DNA of 64,000 nucleotides from Archaeoglobus veneficus SNP6 (GCF_000194625.1 NC_015320.1:620001-684000), one strand, 5' to 3'; positions 48,101-57,312 are shown, counted from the first letter of the stretch. Notes: generated by a model not told the origin, from the letters alone. A program made the numbers and translations.

Positions 48101-49770
48101 AATGTAGGATTGAAAGAATAAGAGCGGGCGAGTATGGCGACATGAGCGAGGCAAGTTGAAATCAGACTAATGTAGGATTGAAAGCTTCGAATGGGATAAG
48201 GGCTTAGAGGATTTGGCCGAATGGGAGTTGAAATCAGACTAATGTAGGATTGAAAGCATGCTGAAAACTACATTGTCTTCAAGGGCGTTTCTTATGTTGA
48301 AATCAGACTAATGTAGGATTGAAAGAATCCTGTGACAGTGCAACGTATTACTTTACTATTCATGTTGAAATCAGACTAATGTAGGATTGAAAGGACTCTG
48401 TGTGTGAGGTGGTGGTAGAGATGGAGCAAAAGTTGAAATCAGACTAATGTAGGATTGAAAGTTTTGAGAAAATAAGACGTATAAACCTTTGTAACAATGG
48501 TTGAAATCAGACTAATGTAGGATTGAAAGAAATTCCTCGGACGGGATAAGTTCAGCAAAGTTATCGCGTTGAAATCAGACTAATGTAGGATTGAAAGGTT
48601 TGATGTGCGAATGTGGATACTCGAAGAGGTATGTTGTTGAAATCAGACTAATGTAGGATTGAAAGTTGAACCATATCTCGTTCTGAGGGAAACTCATCTG
48701 AACGTTGAAATCAGACTAATGTAGGATTGAAAGGTTCCAGCCTGTGATAATAAAAAGCACCACAGCACCGAGTTGAAATCAGACTAATGTAGGATTGAAA
48801 GACATAAATCATTATCCTGTCGAAGTTTCAGATTATTTGGTTGAAATCAGACTAATGTAGGATTGAAAGGATATACCATCAACTGAATTACCTGAATTGC
48901 CATTAACAGTTGAAATCAGACTAATGTAGGATTGAAAGGTTGCGTATGCGCCCAGATATGGTACGAACTGTTCAAAAGTTGAAATCAGACTAATGTAGGA
49001 TTGAAAGCGCTGGGACGATAATCAGACTTGTAAACGCTGATGCTACGTTGAAATCAGACTAATGTAGGATTGAAAGCGCTGATACAGCTTCAGCGGAGTC
49101 ATACGCTTAATCCTGTTGAAATCAGACTAATGTAGGATTGAAAGTTCTATTTCTCGTCCGATATCCCTACTGTAGTGTCTTAGTTGAAATCAGACTAATG
49201 TAGGATTGAAAGAATTTATTGGGCCGATGGCAACACGCCCAGCTGAGCTTGTTGAAATCAGACTAATGTAGGATTGAAAGTTTTGTCCCGCTGAGCACGT
49301 GCACGCTGCGAATGATTGGTTGAAATCAGACTAATGTAGGATTGAAAGTTCATTCTCTCTTTCAATCTCAGCAATCTTACTCATTAGTTGAAATCAGACT
49401 AATGTAGGATTGAAAGTACTTGCGGAGCTACTACGACAAATACGCCAAACTGCTCGTTGAAATCAGACTAATGTAGGATTGAAAGGTAGGGATTTCTTTA
49501 ATCCAGGTTTCGTCAATTGCTGCGTTGAAATCAGACTAATGTAGGATTGAAAGACATCTGAATCTTCGAATACCTCAATGCTGTATATGCTCGCTGTGCG
49601 TTGAAATCAGACTAATGTAGGATTGAAAGAGTACCCTTTCAAGCACAATCACGGCGATATCGTCTGCAGTTGAAATCAGACTAATGTAGGATTGAAAGCT
49701 TTGTACCTCAGCATAGCTCCCACAACACCGAGCAGCCCGGGTTGAAATCAGACTAATGTAAGATTGAGAA
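45147..49770 (+). CRISPR. Type I-B CRISPR array, 68 repeats and 67 spacers
   Basis: Repeats are 30 bases, start GTTGAAATCAG and end GTAGGATTGAAAG. Repeat-to-repeat distances are 66-76 bases, giving spacers of 36-46 bases (mostly 38). My count by position is 68 repeats, the first at 45147 and the last at 49741. The last repeat is degenerate (A for G and a disturbed 3' end), which sets transcription on the plus strand, with the leader at 44820-45146. The other repeats I inspected are identical. Three spacer pairs, 1/35, 5/50 and 11/25, look homologous to each other (see findings). Frames seen across the array are artefacts of the repeats. Confidence 0.99.
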
Positions 49771-49869
49771 ACGTACTGTAGTGGAGTTTAGAAGGATCAA
49801 AAAATTCTCATCATTATTAACAAAAATATCGCTATTCTTAATAAGTATTTGTTATCAAAAAATCAGCCA

Positions 49870-50499
49870 ATGCCCAAAAGGGTCTCAACAGGAATTCCCG
49901 GATTCGATGAACTTTGCGGGGGTGGGCTGCCGCAAGGAGGTACGTATCTTGTTGTAGGAGCTGCAGAATCTGGAAAAACTGTTTTTTCTATGCAGTATCT
50001 GGTAAATGGGGCGAGGATGTTTGGGGAAGCAGGAATATTCATCACCACGGAGGAGAGCCCGCGGCATATAAGGGATCGCTTTTCCTCATGGCAGATTGAA
50101 GACCTCGAAGACGAGAACATGCTGGCAGTAATAGATGCACGCCTGTCCCTGGATATGGGGGAAGTTGCGGCAATTAAAGACGAGATTGGTGCGGAGAGAG
50201 CGGTTCTCGATTCTGCAAACCCGGTATGTTTTCCACATCCTTGGGCTTTGTTGAACGTTTCAGGTATAATGAAAGCTCTGGACCTGACAAGCATATTTAC
50301 CTGCCAGACGGAAGATATGACGGCTAAACTTGCCGCAGATGGTCTGATTGTGCTTCATTATCTGAAAGGAGGTTATTTTGAGAGCAGGGGTATTGAAATA
50401 GTAAAGATGAGAAGCTCACCCCACAGTGAGGGCGTGCATCCCTTTGAAATAACAGAAATGGGAATTGTTGTTCACCGTATCAGGGTCTTCTGGTTCTGA
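49870..50499 (+). CDS. KaiC-like ATPase, short form
   Basis: This 209-residue RecA-superfamily protein has a KaiC-type opening (RVSTGIPGFDELCGGGLPQGG), a Walker A 'GAAESGKT' (about residues 36-43) and a Walker B-like strand ending LDS (about 115-117). The region after Walker B is shorter than usual and lacks the normal Leu-rich stretch, so it may have lost a segment. A TATA-like CTTAATAAGT (about 49836-49845) sits about 25 bases before ATG 49870, suggesting a leaderless start there rather than at TTG 49849. It lies just beyond the array end, but no link with CRISPR function is evident. Regulatory or signalling roles are proposed for such proteins. Confidence 0.8.
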   Translation: MPKRVSTGIPGFDELCGGGLPQGGTYLVVGAAESGKTVFSMQYLVNGARMFGEAGIFITTEESPRHIRDRFSSWQIEDLEDENMLAVIDARLSLDMGEVAAIKDEIGAERAVLDSANPVCFPHPWALLNVSGIMKALDLTSIFTCQTEDMTAKLAADGLIVLHYLKGGYFESRGIEIVKMRSSPHSEGVHPFEITEMGIVVHRIRVFWF

Positions 50500-50510
50500 A
50501 TTGTGAGGCA

Positions 50511-51326
50511 TCACAAAAAGAGGATATCGACAGGTGGCTTCTCAAAGAACCCCTTCTTCTCTGCCATTGTTAGGAGAGCATCTATCCCCTTTACAACGCT
50601 ATCTGGCATCTCGTACGTGTACTCGTTGACGTACATCATGGCGAAGCGCTTCGTTGTTTCCTTGTCCAGCCCCCTTGAGTACTTCATTGCATACTCGACA
50701 GCCTCGTCCGCATTATTTAAAGCGTAGTCGATGCTTTCCCTCATTGCCTTCAGGAAAGCCTTCTGCATATCCTCGGGAATGCTCCTCTTGATGGCATTAA
50801 CGCCGAGAGGGAGGGGCAGGCGGGTTTTGTCGTACCACCACTCCCAGAGATCGAGCACTTTCGTCAGGCCATGTCTTTCGTAGGTTATCTGGCCTTCATG
50901 AATGAGCAGGCCAGCATCGACGTCTCCTCTCTTGACAGCTGGTATAATCTCGTCGAATCTCATCTCAACTGGTTCGAATTCGTCGACGGCAAGTTTGAGC
51001 AGGAGATATGCAGTGGTGTACTTCCCTGGAACTGCAATACGCCTTCCCTCAACCTCTACATCATTCTTAGCCACGACAATAGGGCCATAGCCGTCGCCAA
51101 CACTTGCTCCTGCAGAAAGAATTCTGTACTTATCGTGGAGGTACGCGTAAGCGTGAACTGAAATAGCTGTTACGTCAAGTCCTCCGTCAAAGGCCATGCG
51201 GTTGAGAGTTTCTATGTCCTCTATGACGTGCACGACTTTGAAGGGCATCTCTATTTTTCCTGCAGTCATTGCGTAGAACATGAACGCGTCGTCAGCATCC
51301 GGCGTGTGTGCAACTGTGATCTCCAT
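50511..51326 (-). CDS. mqnD: Menaquinone biosynthesis protein MqnD
   Basis: MqnD makes 1,4-dihydroxy-6-naphthoate from cyclic dehypoxanthine futalosine in the futalosine route to menaquinone, the respiratory quinone of Archaeoglobales. The 271-residue protein has the periplasmic-binding-protein-like fold, with 'TPDADDAFMFYAM' at the start and the conserved region 'DVTAISVHAYAYL' (about residues 51-63). The catalytic histidine is probably in 'GLLIHEGQITYE' (about 140-151). I use ATG 51326, since a TATA-like ATTTAACCC (about 51348-51357) lies at leaderless distance; GTG 51335 is the longer option. Other mqn genes are not in this window. Confidence 0.92.
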   Translation of the reverse strand: MEITVAHTPDADDAFMFYAMTAGKIEMPFKVVHVIEDIETLNRMAFDGGLDVTAISVHAYAYLHDKYRILSAGASVGDGYGPIVVAKNDVEVEGRRIAVPGKYTTAYLLLKLAVDEFEPVEMRFDEIIPAVKRGDVDAGLLIHEGQITYERHGLTKVLDLWEWWYDKTRLPLPLGVNAIKRSIPEDMQKAFLKAMRESIDYALNNADEAVEYAMKYSRGLDKETTKRFAMMYVNEYTYEMPDSVVKGIDALLTMAEKKGFFEKPPVDILFL

Positions 51327-51456
51327 GTCAGGCACACTGCAGGCTGGGTTAAATAGTTTGTGAGATATCTATGAGTGAAATAGTGTTGCCGGACGATACT
51401 TCGTGAAATGTTCGAAGACTCGCATAAGATTTAAAGCCCTCCATCCTACCAGCCCC

Positions 51457-51999
51457 ATGTTCGTGCTCTGTCTGGTAAACACCTACGACAAGCTCAAGCT
51501 GCATGAGATACACCTCAGGAGCATCGCGAGAGCAGCCCCGCTGTGCTATGCGTTTGGCCTCCACTTGGCCCTCCTTGATTTTCCCTTCTGGAAGGAAAGA
51601 GACGAAGTTGTAAAAGCAGTTAGAGACTACACGACGATAGGTGAGCACGGCAGATACCTCGAAGAGCTTGATAAGAGCGGGAAATTCCATTTAATTGAAA
51701 AAATACCCGCTCACTTTGGTGTGCTTGTTGCAACAACTTCAAAACCCGACGAGGGTAAGAGGATAAGCACTGATGATGTGCCCTCCTTAACCTCCGCAAC
51801 ATTTTTAATGGGTCTGGGAAGGAAGGGGTTGCCAAAAGAGCTTATGAAAAAAGCAAAATATCATTGGGATGTAACGGGGAAAGGCGTTAGCCTTGAAACG
51901 TGCGCGGCTATGGGGGTCATCGCGGCCCTTGTGGGGTGTAAACATGGAGGACATAAGGATTTGCCCGACTCACGGATTTTACAGGGGCGAAAGCTGTAA
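51457..51999 (+). CDS. DUF531 family protein
   Basis: This 180-residue protein belongs to an archaeal family of unknown function (DUF531) that resembles knotted RNA methyltransferase-like proteins. Recognisable stretches are 'YDKLKLHEIHLRSIARAAPLCYAFG' at the start and 'FLMGLGRKGLPKELMKKAKYHWDVTGKGVSLETCAAMG' towards the end. The ATG at 51457 is preferred to the one at 51403, because TTTAAAG (51436-51442) lies about 20 bases upstream, compatible with a leaderless transcript, and the conserved sequence starts there. Its last 56 bases overlap the kptA gene, so the final residues (about 18) are the least certain part. Confidence 0.8.
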   Translation: MFVLCLVNTYDKLKLHEIHLRSIARAAPLCYAFGLHLALLDFPFWKERDEVVKAVRDYTTIGEHGRYLEELDKSGKFHLIEKIPAHFGVLVATTSKPDEGKRISTDDVPSLTSATFLMGLGRKGLPKELMKKAKYHWDVTGKGVSLETCAAMGVIAALVGCKHGGHKDLPDSRILQGRKL

Positions 52000-52576
52000 G
52001 TGCGGCTACAAAGGCGAACTTATCCTCGACAAAGAGAGGGTTGAAAAGCTCGGTAGGCTTGTTTCTGGAATTCTGAGACATTTTCCTGACAAATTCAGGC
52101 TTGAAATGGATGAAGACGGCTGGGTTGACTTTGATGCTCTTGCAAGGGTTGTAAGCAGGAAGTACCGCTGGGCAAACCAGTGGCTCATAAAAGCAATGAT
52201 ATACAGCGACGAGAAGAAGCGCTACGAGCTTAAAGATAACAGGATAAGAGCGAGGTACGGCCACAGCGTCAGGGTTAAACTCTCAGATTATCCGCCAGCA
52301 GAGGAGGATGTCCTCTACTACGGCACTGGCGAAGAGGAAGCTCACAGACTCCTCGAAATTGGTATAAAGCCCGTAAATCAGGCCTATGTACATCTATCAA
52401 CGACGATAGAGAAGAGTGAAGAAGTGGCGAGGCTTCGCACCGATGATCCCATAATTCTCGAAATCGATGCAAAGGCGGCGATGGAGAATGGGATAAGAAT
52501 TATCAAGGCAAATGACTACATAGCTCTTGCTGAGGAAATCCCTCCTAAGTACATAAAGAGGGTAATCCGGCTTTAA
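51944..52576 (+). CDS. kptA: RNA 2'-phosphotransferase KptA/Tpt1
   Basis: KptA transfers a 2'-phosphate from RNA to NAD+, releasing nicotinamide and ADP-ribose 1'',2''-cyclic phosphate; in eukaryotes it finishes tRNA splicing. The 210-residue protein has a short N-terminal zinc-finger-like part (CPTHGFYRGESCKCG, about residues 6-20), then the winged-helix domain 'SGILRHFPDKFRLEMDEDGWVDFDAL' and the NAD-binding ART-like domain with 'LYYGTGEEEAHRLLEIGIKP' and 'YVHLSTTIEKS'. Position 2 of the usual 'HGT' reads YGT, a change at a residue that is normally His. ATG 51944 is chosen by homology; the reading frame overlaps DUF531 by 56 bases. Confidence 0.9.
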   Translation: MEDIRICPTHGFYRGESCKCGYKGELILDKERVEKLGRLVSGILRHFPDKFRLEMDEDGWVDFDALARVVSRKYRWANQWLIKAMIYSDEKKRYELKDNRIRARYGHSVRVKLSDYPPAEEDVLYYGTGEEEAHRLLEIGIKPVNQAYVHLSTTIEKSEEVARLRTDDPIILEIDAKAAMENGIRIIKANDYIALAEEIPPKYIKRVIRL

Positions 52577-52595
52577 ATCTTGAATTATTTAGATT

Positions 52596-53000
52596 TTATT
52601 CGAGGCAGAAATAGAGTGGAGGAATTCTATCGGTAATTCCGAGCTCAACGCTCGAACCTATGCATAGGGTGACGTTGAGCGGTTCTGTCAGTTCAACGCC
52701 CTCAAAACGCGCGCATCCATCCTCTACGTGCACGGGGAAGAGAAAATCAGCATGACTGAAGTCTATTTTCTCAACTGTGTAGTTATCAGCGGCAAAAAGA
52801 GCCTTTACGTCATCCTCTATACTGCTCGCACCGAAGAGGAAGACCTTGATTGCCGTGAGGGGGTCGAGGGTGTAGCTTACTTTTACCTCCACGCTGCCGT
52901 TGCAGTAATGTACTTCCGCGCTGTCGAAGTTTAAAGCTGCCGCTGGTTGAAGAACCAGTGCAAGGATAGCAATGAGCAGCGTAACGTGAAGACGAAGCAT
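52596..53000 (-). CDS. Small secreted protein of unknown function
   Basis: From ATG 53000 this 134-residue protein has a clear signal peptide (residues 2-22, HVTLLIAILALVLQPAAA) and a mature part of about 110 residues with four cysteines. Its beta-strand-like pattern suggests an extracytoplasmic domain stabilised by disulfides. No family is recognised. The start is supported by a TATA-like TTATATTTTTT (about 53020-53031) some 30 bases upstream; a longer frame exists but its extra residues look non-coding. It is separated from rbcL by 68 bases and is probably transcribed independently. Confidence 0.75.
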   Translation of the reverse strand: MLRLHVTLLIAILALVLQPAAALNFDSAEVHYCNGSVEVKVSYTLDPLTAIKVFLFGASSIEDDVKALFAADNYTVEKIDFSHADFLFPVHVEDGCARFEGVELTEPLNVTLCIGSSVELGITDRIPPLYFCLE

Positions 53001-53068
53001 TGCACCGCACTTTTTCCCCAAAAAATATAAGACTTTCGAATTGAAAAATGTTGGATTAAAAATTATAG

Positions 53069-54316
53069 TTACTTGGGCCTCGTGTAACCCCATTTCTCGA
53101 GGGCTCTGGCAAGCTCTGCGTGCTTTTTCGCGTGCTCGTCGAGGGATATACCCTTTATTACTGCATCTATAGCCTGCCTCAGTGCTTTGGCTCCAGCGTG
53201 CGTCCCGTCTGGATGTCCATGGACTCCTCCGCCGGCCTGGATTATGACGTCCTTTCCGAAGAGCTGCACAATATCTGGAACGAGTCCGGGATGCAACCCG
53301 CCGGAGGAGACAGGAAATACGGGCTTCACGTACCATTCCCGCCTGCATATGTCTGCAAGCCTCTTGACCATGTCCTTGCTTCCCTCCATCTTGCCAACGC
53401 CTGTGCCCACGTGGAAGTTATCAACGCCGGCGAGCCTCGAAATCTTAACAAGGACATCGAGTGAAATTCCGTGCTTCGGGTTTCTCGTGAAGGCAGCGTG
53501 CATGGCTCTGTGGGCGTGAATTCCAAGGCCAAGATCTTCACACTCCTCTCTCAACATCTGAACTGCCGAAAATCCGGCAGTTAAGATATCGACCATGACA
53601 TACTCGTTACCGTAATCTGCGACGAGTTTTGCCCTTCTGAGCATCTCCTTTCCAACTGCTGTCACGTTTGCGAGATAGACCTTCTTTTCTCCTGTTTCCT
53701 TTTCTGCCTTCTCTCTCGCTTTCATGACCTTCTCGAGTCTCTTCTCGAACCTCACGAAGGGCTGACTTGTCAGGTTCTCGTCGTCTTTTATGAAGTCAAT
53801 TCCTCCTGACCATCCCTGATAGGCAATGTCTGCGTATTCGTCGGCATCGAATCCGACCTTTGGCTTCGGAACCGTTGCAGTTAAAGGCCTGTCGTAAACG
53901 CCGAAGAGCTTTCTTACTCCTTCAATCCCGAGCAATGGCCCAGAGAAATGTTTGCAGTACTCTGCTGGAAATTCTATGTCTTCAAGGCGGAGGTTTTTCA
54001 GAGCTTTCATGCCGAAAACGTTCCCAGCAACGCTGCTGAGTAGCTGAGGTATGCTACCCTCTTCGAAGAGGTCGAGGGGGTAGGCAATCTTTACAACGTT
54101 TCCATCAATTTCGAAAACCTTTGCCATGAGACGCTTTATTCTCTCCGGAAGCTTTGCGAGGGTTGTCCACGTTCCGACTGAGCTCTCTGAGGCGACCCTT
54201 CCGGCAGCCTCCTCCATTGAAATCCCGTCGGGCTCAACGCGAAAAACGCATATGATCTCGTTTTCTTCTGGCTCGTAGCTTAGATCGACAAACTCAGTGT
54301 ACCATTCAAAACTCAT
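53069..54316 (-). CDS. rbcL: Ribulose-bisphosphate carboxylase, form III
   Basis: Form III RuBisCO fixes CO2 onto ribulose 1,5-bisphosphate, which in most archaea comes from AMP breakdown (AMP phosphorylase and ribose-1,5-bisphosphate isomerase). The 415-residue protein has the active-site segment 'GGIDFIKDDENLTSQPF' with the lysine that becomes carbamylated, loop 6 'GTGVGKMEG', and the phosphate-binding 'VSSGGLHPG' and 'QAGGGVHGHP'. No small subunit is present, as expected for form III. Its partner genes are not in this window. A TATA-like TTAATATAAGG lies about 25-30 bases upstream of the ATG. Confidence 0.95.
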   Translation of the reverse strand: MSFEWYTEFVDLSYEPEENEIICVFRVEPDGISMEEAAGRVASESSVGTWTTLAKLPERIKRLMAKVFEIDGNVVKIAYPLDLFEEGSIPQLLSSVAGNVFGMKALKNLRLEDIEFPAEYCKHFSGPLLGIEGVRKLFGVYDRPLTATVPKPKVGFDADEYADIAYQGWSGGIDFIKDDENLTSQPFVRFEKRLEKVMKAREKAEKETGEKKVYLANVTAVGKEMLRRAKLVADYGNEYVMVDILTAGFSAVQMLREECEDLGLGIHAHRAMHAAFTRNPKHGISLDVLVKISRLAGVDNFHVGTGVGKMEGSKDMVKRLADICRREWYVKPVFPVSSGGLHPGLVPDIVQLFGKDVIIQAGGGVHGHPDGTHAGAKALRQAIDAVIKGISLDEHAKKHAELARALEKWGYTRPK

Positions 54317-54511
54317 AGAATTTATTCAACGCTGCCTTATATTAACTTTCTGTAGTATGTGCTGGTAGGCTTTTTAATTTTTGACTGTCAGAACAATTTC
54401 ATGTAGTGGTGGAAAACGGGTGTGTAGAGTCCACTAGGCCTTCCCGGCAGAGTCTGTCTGGAGGGCAAAAAGTTTATTAATTGATTGACAGGCAGAGATG
54501 CGTGATTCACC

Positions 54512-55153
54512 ATGGCGAGAAAGAAGAGGCAGGCCAGAGTAAAGGATAAATGGACACTTAAAAAATGGTACACGCTCATCGCTCCTGAGTACTTTGGAAT
54601 GGCGGAAGTCGGAGAGACTCCTGCAGATGACCCAAGCAAGGTCGTAGGCAGAACTGTGGAAATAACGCTGGCAGAACTGATAAACGACTACTCCAACCAG
54701 AACCCCTACAAGAAACTGATCTTCAAGGTTCACAGAGTTGCCAGCGATAACGCTTACACGAAGTTCCACCGCTTCGAACTCACGAGGGACTACCTGAACA
54801 GCCTCGTAAAGAGGAGGACCAGCAAGATCGAGGACGTTATTGACGTAACCACCGCAGACGGTTACGTTCTCAGAGTAAAGCCCGTCGCCTTTACCATCAA
54901 GCGCTGCAAGTCCTCGCAGAAGAGGGCTATAAGGGCAGTGATGAGAGAAACGGTTATGCAGTTCGGCACGCAGGAGAACTTCGTTCAGTTCCTTCAGGAG
55001 TGTGTGCTGGGTAAGATACCCTCTGAGATATACAAGAGGGCAAAGAAGGTCTACCCCCTGAGAAGGGTTGAGATAAGGAAGATTGAGCTTCTTAAGGAAC
55101 CTAAGCCCGTAGAGGTTCCGGAGAAAGAAGCAGAGGCTGTAGCTGCAGCCTGA
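54512..55153 (+). CDS. rps3ae: 30S ribosomal protein S3Ae (eS1)
   Basis: This archaeal/eukaryotic small-subunit ribosomal protein is 213 residues long. The N-terminal basic segment MARKKRQARVKDKW and 'KKWYTLIAPEYFG' (about residues 17-29) are diagnostic. The central part, 'YKKLIFKVHRVASDNAYTKFHRFELTRDYLNSLVKRRTSKIEDV', forms the beta core, and the end is rich in Glu and Ala. A TATA-like AGTTTATTAATTG (about 54470-54482) lies some 30 bases upstream of the ATG. T-runs after the stop form a probable terminator before the permease gene. Confidence 0.96.
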   Translation: MARKKRQARVKDKWTLKKWYTLIAPEYFGMAEVGETPADDPSKVVGRTVEITLAELINDYSNQNPYKKLIFKVHRVASDNAYTKFHRFELTRDYLNSLVKRRTSKIEDVIDVTTADGYVLRVKPVAFTIKRCKSSQKRAIRAVMRETVMQFGTQENFVQFLQECVLGKIPSEIYKRAKKVYPLRRVEIRKIELLKEPKPVEVPEKEAEAVAAA

Positions 55154-55244
55154 CTTTTTTGATTTTAATAGTTTTATTCTGGATTTGGTTTATCTGCAGA
55201 GTTACCGTGGAAAATGTGATATACTCTGCTGAAGATAATATGGC

Positions 55245-56234
55245 ATGCGTGACAAGTGGGCGTCCGTTTTTGTCGTCAGCGTTGTAGCTCTTCTCGCCCT
55301 CCTTGTCCTGTTCTTCTCCCCTCTCCTCGATGGAATAGTTATGGGTATTGTTTTTGCATACGTTGCAAAGCCAATCAAGAAGAGGGTTGAAGAGAAAACA
55401 GGAAAAGCTGCTGCAAGCCTGATTGCAACTCTTCTCATAATCGTTCCAATCTTCATCCTGATGTTTTACGGGATTTTTCAGGGGATAAACCAGCTCGTGT
55501 ATCTCTTTACCCATCAGCATGAAGTTGAGCAAATGCTCGTCAGCACTCTGAGAGATGCGGGAATTGATGAGAAGTACATCGAAGATGTCAGACTCTGGAT
55601 ACCAAGCGTTATATCCTTGGCTCAGGGCAAGCTCAAGATTTCTGCGATCGACGTTACCATCCGGGCAGTGATGTTCTTCATGAACTTTATTATATCTGCA
55701 ATCGTCTGCTTCTACGTTCTTCTTGATGCTGACTCATTTGTAAGAAAGACGATAAGGATATTTCCAGAGAGTAGACAGAAGGAGATTGCGAGGTTTATAG
55801 CTGAGGTTGACGAAACGCTTCTTGCACTCTGGTTCGGAAACTTTGCCTTTGCGGTTATAATCGGTTTGGTAAGTATACCATTCTTCATGGCTTTTCGGAT
55901 ACCATACGCCCCGCTCCTCAGCGGGCTCATGTTTCTCGCGGCCCTGATCCCGGTGTTCGCCGAGTGGATGGTTCTTGCCCCTGTAGCACTGTTTCTCGCC
56001 CTTACGAACTTAAACATGGCAATATGGTTCACTGCTATAGGATTTCTGTTCCTGTACTTCCTTCCCGAAGTTGTTCTTCGCCCCTACTTTGTCGGCCATG
56101 CATCACGAATTCATCCTCTTGCCCTCCTGCTTGCGTTCATCGGTGGAGCAATGGTAGGGGGCGTTGCGGGTTTCTTCGTTGCGCCGATGGTTGTGGCTGT
56201 TATAACGGCCGTTTATAACTACTACACGAAGTGA
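55245..56234 (+). CDS. AI-2E family (TqsA/PerM-like) transporter
   Basis: This polytopic membrane protein of 329 residues has about eight helices. The opening 'FVVSVVALLALLVLFFSPLLDGIVMGIVFAYVAKPI' and the later 'PYAPLLSGLMFLAALIPVFAEWMVLAPVALFL' and 'LLAFIGGAMVGGVAGFFVAPMVVAVITAVY' are typical of the AI-2E/PerM family. Members export autoinducer-2 or move ions; no autoinducer role is known in archaea, so the substrate is uncertain. Its last bases coincide with the region just upstream of pyrH, which has its own promoter-like sequence. Confidence 0.9.
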   Translation: MRDKWASVFVVSVVALLALLVLFFSPLLDGIVMGIVFAYVAKPIKKRVEEKTGKAAASLIATLLIIVPIFILMFYGIFQGINQLVYLFTHQHEVEQMLVSTLRDAGIDEKYIEDVRLWIPSVISLAQGKLKISAIDVTIRAVMFFMNFIISAIVCFYVLLDADSFVRKTIRIFPESRQKEIARFIAEVDETLLALWFGNFAFAVIIGLVSIPFFMAFRIPYAPLLSGLMFLAALIPVFAEWMVLAPVALFLALTNLNMAIWFTAIGFLFLYFLPEVVLRPYFVGHASRIHPLALLLAFIGGAMVGGVAGFFVAPMVVAVITAVYNYYTK

Positions 56235-56272
56235 CGGCAGACTTATATTTTGCCAGTCCAAACTCCAAGGCG

Positions 56273-56953
56273 ATGAGAGTAGTACTGTCACTGGGCGGTT
56301 CAATGGTGATGCAGGACTTTAACGCTGATCGAATAAAGGCCTACGCCAGTGTAATCGAGAAGCTCGCATCCAAGCACACGATTCTCGTTGTGGTTGGTGG
56401 AGGAAGGGTTGCCAGGAACTACATATCGACGGCAAGAAGTCTCGGCGCGGACGAAACGTTCTGCGATTACCTCGGCATAGGTGTTACAAGATTAAACGCA
56501 ATGCTCCTCGCATCGGCCATAAAGCAGGCACCCAAGGTCGTTCCAGAGGATTTCAGGCAAGCGTACGAGCTGTCCCTGAGCCATTCTGTGGTGGTGATGG
56601 GTGGAACGTTTCCAGGCCACACTACCGACGCTACCGCCGCGCTGCTTGCTGAGTTCGTAAACGCCGATGTTCTGCTCAACGCCACGTCAGTTGATGGAGT
56701 TTACTCAGCAGATCCACGAAAAGATCCGAACGCAGTAAGATATGACCGAATTACGGCAAAAGAACTTGTCAGGATTGTTTCGGTGGGAGAGACTAAGGCC
56801 GGGAGCAGCAACGTCATCGACCTGCTTGCAGCGAAGGTAATTGAAAGGAGTGGCATCAGAACAGTGATCTTTCTTGGTGAACCTGAAAACATCGAGAAGG
56901 CTCTGAAGGGGGACGTTGAGGGTATTGGAACAGTTGTTGAAGTGGACCAATAG
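56273..56953 (+). CDS. pyrH: UMP kinase PyrH (archaeal type)
   Basis: PyrH phosphorylates UMP to UDP in pyrimidine nucleotide synthesis. The 226-residue protein has the amino-acid-kinase fold: 'VLSLGGSMV' at the start, the nucleotide-binding 'VVVGGGRVARNYI' (about residues 42-54), 'DYLGIGVTRLNAMLLA' (about 69-84) and 'GGTFPGHTTDATAALLAEFVNAD' (about 110-132). I start it at ATG 56273, since a TATA-like CTTATATTTT (56240-56250) lies about 25-30 bases upstream and family proteins begin near here. A start at 56231 would overlap the permease gene. Confidence 0.94.
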   Translation: MRVVLSLGGSMVMQDFNADRIKAYASVIEKLASKHTILVVVGGGRVARNYISTARSLGADETFCDYLGIGVTRLNAMLLASAIKQAPKVVPEDFRQAYELSLSHSVVVMGGTFPGHTTDATAALLAEFVNADVLLNATSVDGVYSADPRKDPNAVRYDRITAKELVRIVSVGETKAGSSNVIDLLAAKVIERSGIRTVIFLGEPENIEKALKGDVEGIGTVVEVDQ

Positions 56954-56967
56954 GTGGGGTTGTAATT

Positions 56968-57312
56968 CTAAACCTTCCTCATCTTTTGTATAAACCTCCT
57001 GTACCACTCGAATTCCTTTGGCGTGACAATATGAATTTCGAAGGGTGCAAATACATCTATAGCCTTCATAATCTTGGCTCTTATCCTGCCCCGCTCCCAC
57101 TGGCTCTTTGGGGTGTTTTCTGAGACTATGAGAATATCTATGTCACTGGCAGGCGTATGTCTGCCTTCAACAACTGAACCGAAGACATAAACATCTGCTT
57201 TGCCGAGCGAGCCTTCTGCCACCTTCTTTATCTTCTGGGCGTATTCCATGTAGTTTTCAAAGTATTTTCTCTCCTCTTGGGCTATCTCTCTAACAGCATC
57301 CATTAGATTCAT
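56968..57312 (-). CDS. MNT-type nucleotidyltransferase (antitoxin-like)
   Basis: This 114-residue minimal nucleotidyltransferase has the pol-beta motif GS-X10-DID (GSVVEGRHTPASDIDILIVS, about residues 45-64). A third acidic residue may lie near 'FEIHIVTPKEF' (about 90-100). In known HEPN/MNT modules this protein silences the HEPN toxin by adenylylation. It overlaps the upstream HEPN gene by 4 bases (ATGA), confirming a paired operon. It lies downstream of and convergent to pyrH, separated by 14 bases. Confidence 0.9.
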   Translation of the reverse strand: MNLMDAVREIAQEERKYFENYMEYAQKIKKVAEGSLGKADVYVFGSVVEGRHTPASDIDILIVSENTPKSQWERGRIRAKIMKAIDVFAPFEIHIVTPKEFEWYRRFIQKMRKV

